Positions 26,479 to 34,832 of a stretch of DNA of 64,000 nt are shown here, in pieces. The notes under the pieces were generated by a model. That model saw only the letters and a program-made list of their open reading frames with translations. It was not told the DNA's origin and made no database searches. Made by a program: the position numbers and the translations under genes. Origin of the DNA: Pseudooceanicola spongiae (GTDB taxonomy: Bacteria; Pseudomonadota; Alphaproteobacteria; Rhodobacterales; Rhodobacteraceae); assembly GCF_014899185.1 (NCBI RefSeq), contig NZ_CP045201.1, positions 62,001 to 126,000 of the forward strand, given 5' to 3'. The number at the start of each line of letters is the position of its first letter. Positions within the stretch are counted from its first letter, which is position 1.

Positions 26479-27234
26479 ATGGTTGAGGCGACTGGGGCAA
26501 ATACCCATACCAAGCGGGCGCTGGAAGAATTGCGCCAGAGGATCCTCAGCGGGGCGTTCCCCGGCGGTACGCGCTTGTTCGAGGTCGCGCTGGCCGAAGA
26601 TCTGCAGGTGTCGCGGACCCCGGTGCGCGAAGCCATGTCACGTCTGACCGAGGAGGGGCTGCTGGAACGCGCCCGCAACGGTGGCTTTCTGGTGCGTAGT
26701 TTCGACTTTGCCGATGTGCTGGACGCGATCGAGTTGCGCGGCGTGCTGGAAGGGACGGCGGCGCGGCTTGCGGCCGAGCGGGGTGTGACTGAAGCGCGGA
26801 TGAAGGACTTCCGCGAGATCGTGCGTCGGCTCGACACCTGTTTCGGCGCCGGCCCGGAGGATGTGGATTTCGACGGCTACGCCGAGCTGAATGGCCAGTA
26901 TCACCTCGCTCTGGCGGCCTTGCCGGGCAGTGCGACGCTGGAGCGCGAGATTGCGCGGGCGACGCGTTTGCCGTTTGCCTCGCCCTCGGCATTTCTGCCG
27001 GATCGGCGGCAATTGTCGGCCTTCCGCCGCTCGCTCGGGCTGGCGCAGGATCAGCACCACCAGATCCTGCAGGCCATCGTGCGGCGTGAGGGGGCGCGGG
27101 CCGAGGCGCTGGCGCGCGAACATGCCTGTGCGGCGCGGCGCAACGTCGAATACATCTTTGCCAACGACATCGATGTGGCGCAGGCCGTGCCCGCGCTGGC
27201 GCTGGTCGGGCAGGGCAGTCGCCCCGAAGACTGA
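26479..27234 (+). CDS. GntR family transcriptional regulator, FadR/FCD type
   Basis: A 251-aa regulator: N-terminal winged helix with LAEDLQVSRTPVREAMSRL and a C-terminal all-helical FCD ligand-binding domain (from about residue 80; metal-ligand-like Asp and His in the YAELNGQYH and QDQHHQI segments). It sits in the centre of the catabolic island, divergent from the ring-cleavage operon. The cluster of ATGTATACAT-type palindromes around it and before the related genes makes it the probable master regulator. The inducer is unknown; an aromatic acid or ring-cleavage product is plausible. Confidence 0.9.
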   Translation: MVEATGANTHTKRALEELRQRILSGAFPGGTRLFEVALAEDLQVSRTPVREAMSRLTEEGLLERARNGGFLVRSFDFADVLDAIELRGVLEGTAARLAAERGVTEARMKDFREIVRRLDTCFGAGPEDVDFDGYAELNGQYHLALAALPGSATLEREIARATRLPFASPSAFLPDRRQLSAFRRSLGLAQDQHHQILQAIVRREGARAEALAREHACAARRNVEYIFANDIDVAQAVPALALVGQGSRPED

Positions 27235-27262
27235 GCGGTTCCCGTTTCGCTTGCGATACACA

Positions 27263-27279
27263 CCCCGGCGCCACCGGGG
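27263..27279 (+). terminator. Hairpin downstream of gntR
   Basis: CCCCGG / CCGGGG stem with a 5-base loop, 28 bases past the gntR stop and before the O-demethylase promoter. No T-run, so confidence is low. Confidence 0.4.
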
Positions 27280-27374
27280 CTGCGGAGCTGTGGGCGTGGC
27301 GGGCCTTGCGAAAGCCGCCAATTTTCACGCAGCGAGATTTTTCGCTTGCCTTTTGCCCGCCGATTCATGACTTC

Positions 27375-27384
27375 ATGTATACAT
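27375..27384. promoter_or_regulatory. ATGTATACAT operator before the O-demethylase gene
   Basis: Perfect palindrome 27 bases before the LigM-like start codon, close enough to overlap the promoter or its start site. Probably bound by the GntR protein encoded just upstream. Confidence 0.7.
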
Positions 27385-27411
27385 TGAGATTCAAAACGGG
27401 AGGAGCCAGTC

Positions 27412-28818
27412 ATGGCGGGAGAGAGTTTTACGGAGCTTCTGAAGGGGTATGCCAACCCTGTGGAGCTGCTGCGCAATTCCAAGAGCGGTATCTATGTATA
27501 CCCGGTCGTTGCGCCCGAGTTTTCCAACTGGCGCAGTGAGCAGGAGGCCTGGCGCCACACTGCCGTGCTGTTCGACCAGACGCACCACATGGACGAGCTG
27601 ATCGTCGAAGGCCCTGATGCGGCGGCCTTTCTGGCCTATGTCGGGATCAACGATTTCGGCAATTTCGACCTGAACCGTGCCAAGCACTTCGTCCCCGTGA
27701 CGCCTGCGGGCGATGTCATCGGCGACATGATCATTTTCCGCGAGCGTGAGGACAAGTTCGTTCTGGTGGGGCGTCAGCCGACCGCCAACTGGACCAAGTT
27801 CCAGGCCGCCATCGGCAAGTGGAAAGTGCGCCTGACGCATGATCCGCGCTCTGACAGCCGCCCCGATGGCGAACGTATCCTGCGCCAGCACTACCGCTTT
27901 CAGATCCAGGGTCCCGACGCCAACAAGATCTTCGAAAAGATCAACGGCGGCCCGGTGCCGGATGTGCCGTTCTTCCATGTCGACTGGATCAATGTCGGGT
28001 CGAAAAAAGTGCAGGCGCTGCGTCACGGCATGGCCGGCGCACCGGGTCTGGAAATCTGGGGCCCCTTTTCCGACAAGGCCTATATCCTGTCGGTCATTCT
28101 TGAGGCCGCCAAGGACACCGGCGTTGACCTGCGCCGCGTCGGGGCACGCGCCTATTCGACCAACACGCTGGAATCGGGCTGGATCCCGTCGCCTCTGCCG
28201 GGGATCTACACCGGCGACGGCATGATGGAAGAATACCGCGACTGGCTGGGCGCCGATGCCTACGAGGCCGTCGGCTCCATCGGCGGCAGCTTTGTCACCG
28301 ACGATATCTCGCAGTACTACGTCAATCCCTTCGAGCTGGGCTATGGCTTCTACATCGGCTGGAAGAAGGACAACTTCATCGGCAAGGAGGCCCTGACCAA
28401 GCTGAAGGGCGCCGCCACCAACCGCAAGAAGGTCACCTTCGAGTGGAACCGTGAAGATGTGCTGAAGGTCATCGCCTCGGGCTTTGAAGAGGGCGTTCCC
28501 TACAAGTGGATCGACTTCCCGCAGCCGAACTATGCCTCCTCCAGCGCCGACATGATCCTGCAGGACGGCAAGATGGTCGGGATGTCGATGTTCAACGGCT
28601 ATTCCTACAACGAGCGCAGCATGCTGTCGCTGGGTGTGGTCAATGCCGACGTCAACATCGGCGACGTGCTGACGCTGAAATGGGGCGAGCCGGACGAGAC
28701 GCAGAAAACCTCGACCGAGAAGCACCGTCAGGCCGACATCCGTGTCCGCATCGCGCCGACCCCCTACGCCAAGGAAGCGCGCGAAAACTACGCCGACAGC
28801 TGGCGCAGCAAGAGCTGA
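27412..28818 (+). CDS. ligM: Tetrahydrofolate-dependent aromatic O-demethylase (LigM/DesA family)
   Basis: A 468-aa protein of the aminomethyltransferase (GcvT-like) fold, full length for vanillate/3-O-methylgallate O-demethylase LigM (471 aa) and syringate demethylase DesA. Matching stretches include SGIYVYPVVAPEFSNWRSEQ, AVLFDQTHHM, LRHGMAGAPGLEIWGP and SNTLESGWIPSPLP-like STNTLESGWIPSPLPG. It transfers the methoxyl methyl group to tetrahydrofolate, giving protocatechuate from vanillate. Ribosome site GGAGGAG. The MetF-like gene at 32004 would recycle the methyl-folate. Vanillate versus syringate or methylgallate specificity cannot be decided by eye. Confidence 0.92.
   Translation: MAGESFTELLKGYANPVELLRNSKSGIYVYPVVAPEFSNWRSEQEAWRHTAVLFDQTHHMDELIVEGPDAAAFLAYVGINDFGNFDLNRAKHFVPVTPAGDVIGDMIIFREREDKFVLVGRQPTANWTKFQAAIGKWKVRLTHDPRSDSRPDGERILRQHYRFQIQGPDANKIFEKINGGPVPDVPFFHVDWINVGSKKVQALRHGMAGAPGLEIWGPFSDKAYILSVILEAAKDTGVDLRRVGARAYSTNTLESGWIPSPLPGIYTGDGMMEEYRDWLGADAYEAVGSIGGSFVTDDISQYYVNPFELGYGFYIGWKKDNFIGKEALTKLKGAATNRKKVTFEWNREDVLKVIASGFEEGVPYKWIDFPQPNYASSSADMILQDGKMVGMSMFNGYSYNERSMLSLGVVNADVNIGDVLTLKWGEPDETQKTSTEKHRQADIRVRIAPTPYAKEARENYADSWRSKS
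27494..27503. promoter_or_regulatory. Partial operator ATGTATACCC inside the O-demethylase gene
   Basis: Eight of ten bases match the palindrome; it lies 83 bases into the coding region and 119 bases from the promoter site. It may serve as an auxiliary operator, but the match is partial. Confidence 0.3.
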
Positions 28819-28847
28819 TCACGCGCTGAGCGACGACAAGACTGAAG

Positions 28848-28872
28848 CAGGAGCGGCCATGTGCCGCTCCTG
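28848..28872 (+). terminator. Terminator-like hairpin after the O-demethylase gene
   Basis: Perfect 10-bp stem CAGGAGCGGC / GCCGCTCCTG with a 5-base loop, 30 bases past the stop. The remaining ~195 bases up to the TRAP binding-protein gene show no gene and no perfect ATGTATACAT. Confidence 0.6.
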
Positions 28873-29067
28873 ATGTCGTTGTGAAAATCTGATGATATAG
28901 TTCTCATATTGATGGCTTTTCCGGGGCTTTTCGGAATTGGCGTTGCGATAAAGTTATAGACATTGCGGCAATTGAATTTGAGTGCGCGCGGGCCTCGGCG
29001 CTAGGCTTCCTGTCAATGCGATACCCTGCCTTCGGGTGGGCGGGTCGTATGTTTCAGGGAGGAAACC

Positions 29068-30057
29068 ATGATTAGCAAAACACTCAGCAGCTTTGCTGTG
29101 TCCACGGCCGTCGTGCTGGGCGGGCTGACCGCTGCCACGGCTGAAGAACTGTCTTTCGCGCATTTCGTACCGCCCGCGCATACGCTGACCGCCTCGGTCG
29201 TCGAGCCGCTGGCGGACTCGCTGGCCGCCGATACCAATGGCGAGCTGACGGTGCGCGTCTATCCCGGCGGCGAGCTGGGCAAGGGCCCGCTGGAGCAATA
29301 CGTGCGGGTCGTGCAGGGCGTTGCCGATATCGTCTGGGGGCTGCCGGGCTATACCTCGTCGCAGTTCGAGAAGACCATGATCGCCGAGATGCCGGGCGCC
29401 ATTCCCGACGGCGTGTCGGGCTATACTGCGATCTGGCGCGCCTATCCGATGCTGGAGAAGGAATTCCCCGCCACCAAGCCGCTGGCGCTGTGGACGTCGG
29501 AGCCGAACGTTTTCATCATGAAAGACCATGATATCCGCACCCCCGCCGATGTGGCCGGGCTGAAGATCCGCGTCGCCGGTTCGACCTCGGCCGCCGTGGT
29601 CGAAGCGCTGGGGGGCACGCCGGTGCAGATGCCTGCGGGCGATATCTACAACGCGCTGCAAACCGGGCTGATCGACGGTGTGATCACCGGCTCCAGCGCG
29701 ATTGGCGATTTCAAGCTGGACGAGGTGGCCAATTCCTACACCCTTGGCGCGCCGCTTGGCACGCTGACCTTCTACGTGGTGATGAACCAGGCCCGCTATG
29801 ACGGTCTGACCGATCCGGAGAAGGCGGCGATCGACAAGGTTGCGGGCGAAGTGCTGTCCAAGAGCGCCGAGGATGCCTGGAACGCCAAGGCGGATCAGGT
29901 GATCGAGGGGCTGCGCGCCGACAGCAAGGTGACGGTGATCGACCTCGACGACGCGCAGGCGGCGGCCTTTGGCGACGTCACCCTGCCGGTGACCGAAGCG
30001 CTGCTGGAAAACATCGACGGTGGCGCGGATGTGCTGGCGGCGATGCGCGGCGAATGA
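29068..30057 (+). CDS. TRAP transporter substrate-binding protein (DctP-like)
   Basis: A 329-aa periplasmic binding protein with signal peptide MISKTLSSFAVSTAVV to about ATA-EEL. The DctP signature PADVAGLKIRVAGSTSAAVV contains the carboxylate-binding Arg. Ribosome site GGGAGGA. It is followed by small and large permease genes. Placed between the O-demethylase and the MetF-like gene, it probably imports a methoxylated aromatic acid; this is inference. Confidence 0.92.
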   Translation: MISKTLSSFAVSTAVVLGGLTAATAEELSFAHFVPPAHTLTASVVEPLADSLAADTNGELTVRVYPGGELGKGPLEQYVRVVQGVADIVWGLPGYTSSQFEKTMIAEMPGAIPDGVSGYTAIWRAYPMLEKEFPATKPLALWTSEPNVFIMKDHDIRTPADVAGLKIRVAGSTSAAVVEALGGTPVQMPAGDIYNALQTGLIDGVITGSSAIGDFKLDEVANSYTLGAPLGTLTFYVVMNQARYDGLTDPEKAAIDKVAGEVLSKSAEDAWNAKADQVIEGLRADSKVTVIDLDDAQAAAFGDVTLPVTEALLENIDGGADVLAAMRGE

Positions 30058-30066
30058 GGGGCAAGA

Positions 30067-30579
30067 ATGTACGCCTCGATTAAGCGACTGGCGGACGGGT
30101 TGATCAACCTGTCCTCCCTTCTCGGTACGCTGGGGCTGATCTTCGTGACATCGACCGTTCTGGTCGATGTCATTGGTCGGTTCTTTGGCGCGCCTTTGCA
30201 CGGTGCGCAGGATTTTACACAGATGGGCATGGTGATCATCGTCTTCGGAGGCATGGCGCTGTGTGATCGTCTGGGCGGCCATGTCGCCGTTGATATCTTT
30301 GAGAGCAAGTTCAGTGTCGTCATGAACCATGCCTTTGATATCTTTGCGGCATTGCTTGGCGCGGCGATCTTTCTTGGCATTGCCTACACCGTCTATGACA
30401 GCAGCAAGCTGTCGCAGATGCTGAACCTCGCCACCAATATCGTGCGCCTGCCGAAGTGGTACTTTCAATGGGCGCTGTCGGTGCTGGCGGTGATCACCGC
30501 GCTCGGCATGGTGCTGCGCGCGGTTGAGCTGATGCTGGCCGGGCCGCGCGCCCGTGCCGAGCGGGAGATCCGGGAATGA
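30067..30579 (+). CDS. TRAP transporter small permease (DctQ-like)
   Basis: A 170-aa protein with four predicted membrane helices and a C-terminal basic tail (RARAEREIRE). It lies 9 bases after the binding-protein gene and overlaps the large-permease gene by ATGA. Confidence 0.9.
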   Translation: MYASIKRLADGLINLSSLLGTLGLIFVTSTVLVDVIGRFFGAPLHGAQDFTQMGMVIIVFGGMALCDRLGGHVAVDIFESKFSVVMNHAFDIFAALLGAAIFLGIAYTVYDSSKLSQMLNLATNIVRLPKWYFQWALSVLAVITALGMVLRAVELMLAGPRARAEREIRE

Positions 30580-31880
30580 GCGGTGGACTTATCGGCCTCA
30601 GCGGCCTGATCATCCTGTTCGTGCTGCTGATCATCCGCATCCCGGTGGCCTTCGCGATGTTCGCGGTCGGCTTTGCCGGCATCTGGGTGCTGCGCGATCT
30701 GAACTCGGCCATGAGCCTGCTGGCCTCGGAGAGTTTCACCATCGCCTCCTCGGCCGAGCTGGTGGTGGTGCCGCTGTTCATCCTGATGGGCAACGTCGCC
30801 TCGGTCACGGGGATGAGCGCGCGTCTCTACGATGCGGCCTATGCCATCGTCGGGCAGATCCGGGGCGGGCTGGCGCTGGCGACAGTGCTGGGCTGCGCGG
30901 GATTCGCGGCGCTGTCGGGGTCGTCTGTCGCCTCGGCTCTGACCATGGGCAAGGTCTCGATGGACCAGATGAACCGCTTTGACTACGACAACCGGCTGTC
31001 GACCGGGGTTGTGGCGGCGGGGGGCACGCTGGGCATTTTGATCCCGCCCTCGACCGGCTTCGTGATCTACGCGATCCTGACGCAGCAGAGCATCGGGCGG
31101 CTGTTCCTTGCGGGCATCCTGCCGGGTCTTTTGCTGCTGTCGATGTTCATGCTGACCGTGGTGCTGCTGTGCTGGCTGATGCCGGGCTTTGGGCCGCGCG
31201 GGCCGAAATCCACGATGCGCGAGAAGGGCCGCAAGATGGCCGGCGCGCTGCCGGTGCTGCTGGTGGTGATTCTGACGATTGGCGGGATCTATGGCGGGCT
31301 GTTTTCGCCGGTCGAGGCCTCGGCTGTCGGGGCCGGTCTGGTGATCCTGATCGGCGTGCTGGAGGGGCGGCTTGGCTTTGCCCGCTTCTGGGAGGCGGCG
31401 AAAAGCTCCATCGTGACCTCGGCCACGGTGATGCTGATCCTGATTTCCGCGCATCTGATCAACCCCTTCCTGGCGCTGACCCATATCCCGACGCTGATCG
31501 GAGAGTACCTCTCGGCGCTCGACGTGGCGCCGATGGTTGTGCTGGGGCTGATCCTGCTGACCTATCTGGTGCTGGGGTGCTTTCTGGAAGGCTTCGCCAT
31601 GCTGGTGCTGACGATGCCGATCTTCTTTCCGGTGATCACGCAGCTCGGCATGGACCCGATCTGGTTCGGTGTGCTGGTGGTGCTGACGCTGGAGATGGGG
31701 CTGATCTCGCCGCCGGTGGGGGTGAACGTCTTCGTCGTCAAATCGGTGGCGACCGACGTGCCGCTGGGTCGGATCTTTGCCGGGGTGATGCCGTTCTGGA
31801 TCGCGATGCTGGTGACGCTGGCGATCCTCGTGGCCTTTCCACAGATCGCGCTGATCCTGCCGAATACGATGATCGAATAG
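30576..31880 (+). CDS. TRAP transporter large permease (DctM-like)
   Basis: A 434-aa polytopic membrane protein of the DctM family: GFAALSGSSVASALTMGKVS, GGTLGILIPPSTGFVIYA and the C-terminal PPVGVNVFVVKSVATDVP. It completes the second TRAP system of the aromatic island. Confidence 0.92.
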   Translation: MSGGLIGLSGLIILFVLLIIRIPVAFAMFAVGFAGIWVLRDLNSAMSLLASESFTIASSAELVVVPLFILMGNVASVTGMSARLYDAAYAIVGQIRGGLALATVLGCAGFAALSGSSVASALTMGKVSMDQMNRFDYDNRLSTGVVAAGGTLGILIPPSTGFVIYAILTQQSIGRLFLAGILPGLLLLSMFMLTVVLLCWLMPGFGPRGPKSTMREKGRKMAGALPVLLVVILTIGGIYGGLFSPVEASAVGAGLVILIGVLEGRLGFARFWEAAKSSIVTSATVMLILISAHLINPFLALTHIPTLIGEYLSALDVAPMVVLGLILLTYLVLGCFLEGFAMLVLTMPIFFPVITQLGMDPIWFGVLVVLTLEMGLISPPVGVNVFVVKSVATDVPLGRIFAGVMPFWIAMLVTLAILVAFPQIALILPNTMIE

Positions 31881-31905
31881 GGTTGGGGCCCTCCCTCTCT
31901 GGTTG

Positions 31906-31915
31906 GTGAATACAT
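31906..31915. promoter_or_regulatory. Near-operator GTGAATACAT
   Basis: Eight of ten bases match ATGTATACAT; it lies 63 bases upstream of the perfect site before the MetF-like gene. Possible cooperative second site. Confidence 0.35.
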
Positions 31916-31968
31916 GGGTCGATGAATTACGCTCAATTCAGCCAAATTAGTTGATTGAAAGCGATTCA

Positions 31969-31978
31969 ATGTATACAT
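31969..31978. promoter_or_regulatory. ATGTATACAT operator before the MetF-like gene
   Basis: Perfect palindrome 25 bases before the start codon, almost the same spacing as the site before the O-demethylase gene. It places folate recycling under the same control as demethylation. Confidence 0.7.
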
Positions 31979-32003
31979 TAAACGGAGAGGGAGGATTTCA
32001 TCC

Positions 32004-32912
32004 ATGGTCAGTCTGTTCGGCAAACGACGCGAAGCGGCGCAACCGGCCCCGACAGGGGTGCGGGAGGTCGTACGCGGTTTCTCCATCGAGGTGATGCCGC
32101 GCACGGCCGCCAAGGTCGAAGATTTCAAAGGCCTGCTGCCGCAGGGCACGCGGGTCTATATCGCGCATATCGAGGGCACGCCCATCGAGGATATGGTCGC
32201 CACCGCGAAGCGGCTGGGCGAGGCTGGCTTTGAGGTGATGCCGCATTTCCCGGCGCGCATCATCCCCGACCGGGCGGTGCTGGAGGAGTGGGTCAAGCGC
32301 TATCACGATGAGGCGGGCGTCACCTCGGCGCTGCTGCTGGGCGGGTCTCCGAAGACGCCTGCGGGGGCCTATGACTCCTCGATGCAGCTGCTGGAGAGCG
32401 GGCTGTTCGATGCGCATGGCTTCACGCGGCTGCACTTTGCGGGCCACCCGGAGGGCAACCGCGATATCGATACCGATGGCTCTACCAGGCTGGTGGATGC
32501 GGCGCTGCACTGGAAACAGGACTATGCCGGGCGCAGCGACGCCGAGATGGCGATCGTGACGCAGTTCGTGTTTGACGCGGCCCCCGTGCTCAGTTGGACA
32601 CGGCGCCTGCGCGAGGCGGGGGTGAGCCTGCCGGTGCATGTCGGCGTCTCGGGGCCGGCCAAGTTGCAGACGCTGATCCGCTTTGCGATTGCCTGCGGTG
32701 TCGGGCCGTCGATGAAGGTGCTGGAGAAGCGCGCGATGGACCTCAGCAAGCTGCTGGTGCCCTATGAGCCGACAGATGTGCTGAGCGCCCTTGCCCCGGC
32801 GCAGCAGATGGGCGAGATTGCGCAGGTCCATTTCTTCCCCCTCGGCGGCATTGTGCCCTGTGCTGAGTGGGCGAAGCGCAATGGCGGAGCGCCGCTGCAA
32901 GCGGTCGTCTGA
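32004..32912 (+). CDS. metF: Methylenetetrahydrofolate reductase-like protein
   Basis: A 302-aa TIM-barrel flavoprotein of the MetF family. Visible features: FSIEVMPRTAAKVEDF near the start, LLLGGSPKTPAGAYDSS, LHFAGHPEGNRDI and TQFVFDA, which carry FAD- and folate-binding positions. It probably oxidises 5-methyl-tetrahydrofolate made by the O-demethylase, as proposed for the metF next to ligM in Sphingobium. The operator upstream supports joint regulation. It is not the usual housekeeping MetF, which would be expected near methionine genes. Confidence 0.85.
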   Translation: MVSLFGKRREAAQPAPTGVREVVRGFSIEVMPRTAAKVEDFKGLLPQGTRVYIAHIEGTPIEDMVATAKRLGEAGFEVMPHFPARIIPDRAVLEEWVKRYHDEAGVTSALLLGGSPKTPAGAYDSSMQLLESGLFDAHGFTRLHFAGHPEGNRDIDTDGSTRLVDAALHWKQDYAGRSDAEMAIVTQFVFDAAPVLSWTRRLREAGVSLPVHVGVSGPAKLQTLIRFAIACGVGPSMKVLEKRAMDLSKLLVPYEPTDVLSALAPAQQMGEIAQVHFFPLGGIVPCAEWAKRNGGAPLQAVV

Positions 32913-32998
32913 TCCACGCACGGGAGGGTGCGGCGGGCAGGCGCACCCGGGCAGCGGCATGACATCTGACAGCTTGGCCAGGGGAGGGGCGAGCGGTG

Positions 32999-34204
32999 AT
33001 GATTGCCGAATATTATCCTAATCTCAGGCACATGGCCGGGATCGTGGCGATTGCCGATACCGGCAGTATGTCCGAAGCGGCGGTGCAGCTGAACCTGTCG
33101 CAGCCCGCGCTGGCGCAGGGGCTGGCGAAGGTCGAGCGGCAGATGAAGGGCGCGCTGTTTCGCCGGGATGCCCGTGGCATGCGGCTGAGCGAGGCGGGCG
33201 AGATGTTTGTCGCGCGTCTGCGGCGTGGCTTTGACATCCTGCGGCAGGCCTCGCCCGTCACCAAACGCAGCAATCTGCACCAGCTGGTCACCATGAACCA
33301 GATGCTGAGCCTGATTGCCGCCGTGGATCATGGCGGCTTTCGCCCGGCGGCCGCACGGCTGGGGCGAGCGCCGTCTTCGCTGAGCCGGGCGTGCCGCGAC
33401 CTTGCGGATCAGGCGGGCACGCCGCTGTTCGAAGTGGGGCCCATCGGCTTTCGCCCGACCCGTCAGGCCGAGGAGCTGGCGCGGGTTTTTCGTTTGACCC
33501 TCAATGAGATACATCAGGCGGCGGCGGATGTGCGCGGCTTGCAGGGGGACTATGCCGGGCGGCTGGCGATTGGCTGTCTGCCGCTGGCGCAGGCGGTGAT
33601 CCTGCCCGAAACGCTGAACCGATTCGCGCCGGAATTCCCCGGAATCTCGCCTCAGGTGGTTGGTGGGCGCTATGCGGATCTGGTGCAGGGGTTGCTGAAC
33701 GGCGATCTCGACGTGCTGGTCGGGGCGCTGCGGCGCGAGGCGGTGCCGGGCGCGCTGACCTGCGGTCTGACGCATGTGCCGCTGTTCTCTGACGGGCTGG
33801 TCGTGGCGGCGCGCGCGGGGCATCCTCTGGCCGGCAAGGCCGCGATCTTGCTTGAAGATCTCAAGCAATTTCCGTGGGTTGTGCCCGGAGTTGGGGCGCC
33901 GGCGCGCGGCTGCTACGACCAGCTGTTTGCCACTGGCAGCGCCGCGCCGGCGTCAGTGCCGAAGCCAGTGGAAACCGAGGTTTATGGCGTGGTCGGCGGG
34001 CTGTTGCGCTCCTCCGACCGGCTGGCCATTCTGGCACGCAGCCAGTTTCCCCGCGATAACGGATTGAAACAACTGGATTTTGAACTGCCCGACAGCCAGC
34101 GCGAAATCGGCCTGACCTATATCGAGGGCTGGTTGCCCTCAGTCCCGCAGGCGCGGTTCCTCAGCCTGCTGGGCGATGTCTTCAGCGAAACCACGCAGTT
34201 CTGA
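32999..34204 (+). CDS. LysR-type regulator with two helix-turn-helix domains
   Basis: A 401-aa regulator, about 100 residues longer than ordinary LysR proteins. The N-terminal HTH (GSMSEAAVQLNLSQPALAQGL) is followed by a second one (GGFRPAAARLGRAPSSLSRAC) before the LysR effector-binding domain (from about residue 180, ADVRGLQGDYAGRLAIGCLP). The ATG at 32999 or the GTG at 32996 may start it; both follow AGGGGAGGGG. It ends the aromatic island and may sense an aromatic intermediate. Confidence 0.87.
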   Translation: MIAEYYPNLRHMAGIVAIADTGSMSEAAVQLNLSQPALAQGLAKVERQMKGALFRRDARGMRLSEAGEMFVARLRRGFDILRQASPVTKRSNLHQLVTMNQMLSLIAAVDHGGFRPAAARLGRAPSSLSRACRDLADQAGTPLFEVGPIGFRPTRQAEELARVFRLTLNEIHQAAADVRGLQGDYAGRLAIGCLPLAQAVILPETLNRFAPEFPGISPQVVGGRYADLVQGLLNGDLDVLVGALRREAVPGALTCGLTHVPLFSDGLVVAARAGHPLAGKAAILLEDLKQFPWVVPGVGAPARGCYDQLFATGSAAPASVPKPVETEVYGVVGGLLRSSDRLAILARSQFPRDNGLKQLDFELPDSQREIGLTYIEGWLPSVPQARFLSLLGDVFSETTQF

Positions 34205-34221
34205 CGCGGCCTCAGGGCATA

Positions 34222-34252
34222 AAAAAACCGGCTCAAACCAGAGCCGGTTTTT
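34222..34252. terminator. Bidirectional intrinsic terminator
   Basis: AAAAACCGGCTC / GAGCCGGTTTTT stem with a 7-base loop and A/T runs on both sides, between the convergent LysR and DUF1127 genes. A textbook two-way terminator. Confidence 0.85.
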
Positions 34253-34280
34253 CTAAACTCGGTACCCACACTGGCTGAAA

Positions 34281-34493
34281 TCAGTCAGCGAAGTACTTGT
34301 TTACAAGGTGTTTTCCGATGTCCTGACGGGCAAGGCCGCGGGCGCGCAGCTGCTTGTCGGAGGCATACATCAGCGAAGACGCCTCACGGGAGGCAGCGAT
34401 CGCGCTGAAGACCGAGGCGAAGACGTCTGCGACAACGCGGCCCGCGTGACGGACGCCGGAGAAGGGGGTGTGCGGTGCGGTGATGAAAGCCAT
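34281..34493 (-). CDS. DUF1127 family small protein
   Basis: A 70-aa protein (from MAFITAPHTPFS) with a C-terminal DUF1127 region: RASSLMYASDKQLRARGLARQDI-like sequence, read in parts EASSLMYASD and QLRARGLARQDIGKHL. The start at 34493 has AAGGA 8 bases upstream; the longer frame lacks support. DUF1127 proteins are small RNA-binding or regulatory proteins in Alphaproteobacteria. A copy of the 11-bp repeat element lies about 220 bases upstream. Confidence 0.8.
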   Translation of the reverse strand: MAFITAPHTPFSGVRHAGRVVADVFASVFSAIAASREASSLMYASDKQLRARGLARQDIGKHLVNKYFAD

Positions 34494-34711
34494 GTTACTC
34501 GTCCTTGATGTCGGATCTGATATCTGTTGTTGCCCTGACATCTAGGCCTTTCTGCGTCGCAGCACAAATGTAGGTTCGGTAGCCCCGTCATGCGTTTGGC
34601 GCAGGGCTTTGACCGCAAGGAATGACGTGGGCGCAGGGCTGGTCTGCGTAGGGCAACGGGGCTGCCCCGAAGGGGGCCGCTCAGAACCTCTGAAATGGCT
34701 GAAATTGCGAT

Positions 34712-34764
34712 GTCGGTATCGCGTCGGTATCTGAACGGTATCCGAACGGTGCGATTTGCGCACC
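34712..34764 (-). repeat. 11-bp-unit repeat element with hairpin, copy B
   Basis: Plus strand: GTCGGTATCGC, GTCGGTATCTG, AACGGTATCCG, AACGGTGCG, in exact 11-base register, then hairpin GGTGCG-atttg-CGCACC. The hairpin stem differs from copy A by a paired change (C/G to G/C at the loop end), so pairing is kept. Confidence 0.75.
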
Positions 34765-34794
34765 TTGGCTGGCGCGCGGCCAAGGCGGGAAGAG

Positions 34795-34818
34795 GAGGCA
34801 GGCCGTCTGGCCCGCCTC
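34795..34818 (-). terminator. Terminator-like hairpin after ggt
   Basis: GAGGCAGGCC / GGCCCGCCTC stem with one mismatch and a GTCT loop, just past the ggt stop on the minus strand. No T-run. Confidence 0.5.
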
Positions 34819-34832
34819 GGAAAGTGTGTCGC

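Larger units (their letters stand above)
34494..34832. other. Intergenic region between ggt and the DUF1127 gene
   Basis: This 339-base gap contains a terminator-like hairpin for the ggt gene (34795-34818) and copy B of the 11-bp repeat element (34712-34764). The rest shows no protein gene with a ribosome site. The promoter of the DUF1127 gene must lie here, but I cannot place it. Confidence 0.6.

Noticed and set aside
27412..28818. Possible DmdA (dimethylsulfoniopropionate demethylase)
   Set aside because: DmdA has the same fold and is common in roseobacters, but is about 100 residues shorter. The sequence follows LigM/DesA along its length and the neighbours are aromatic genes.
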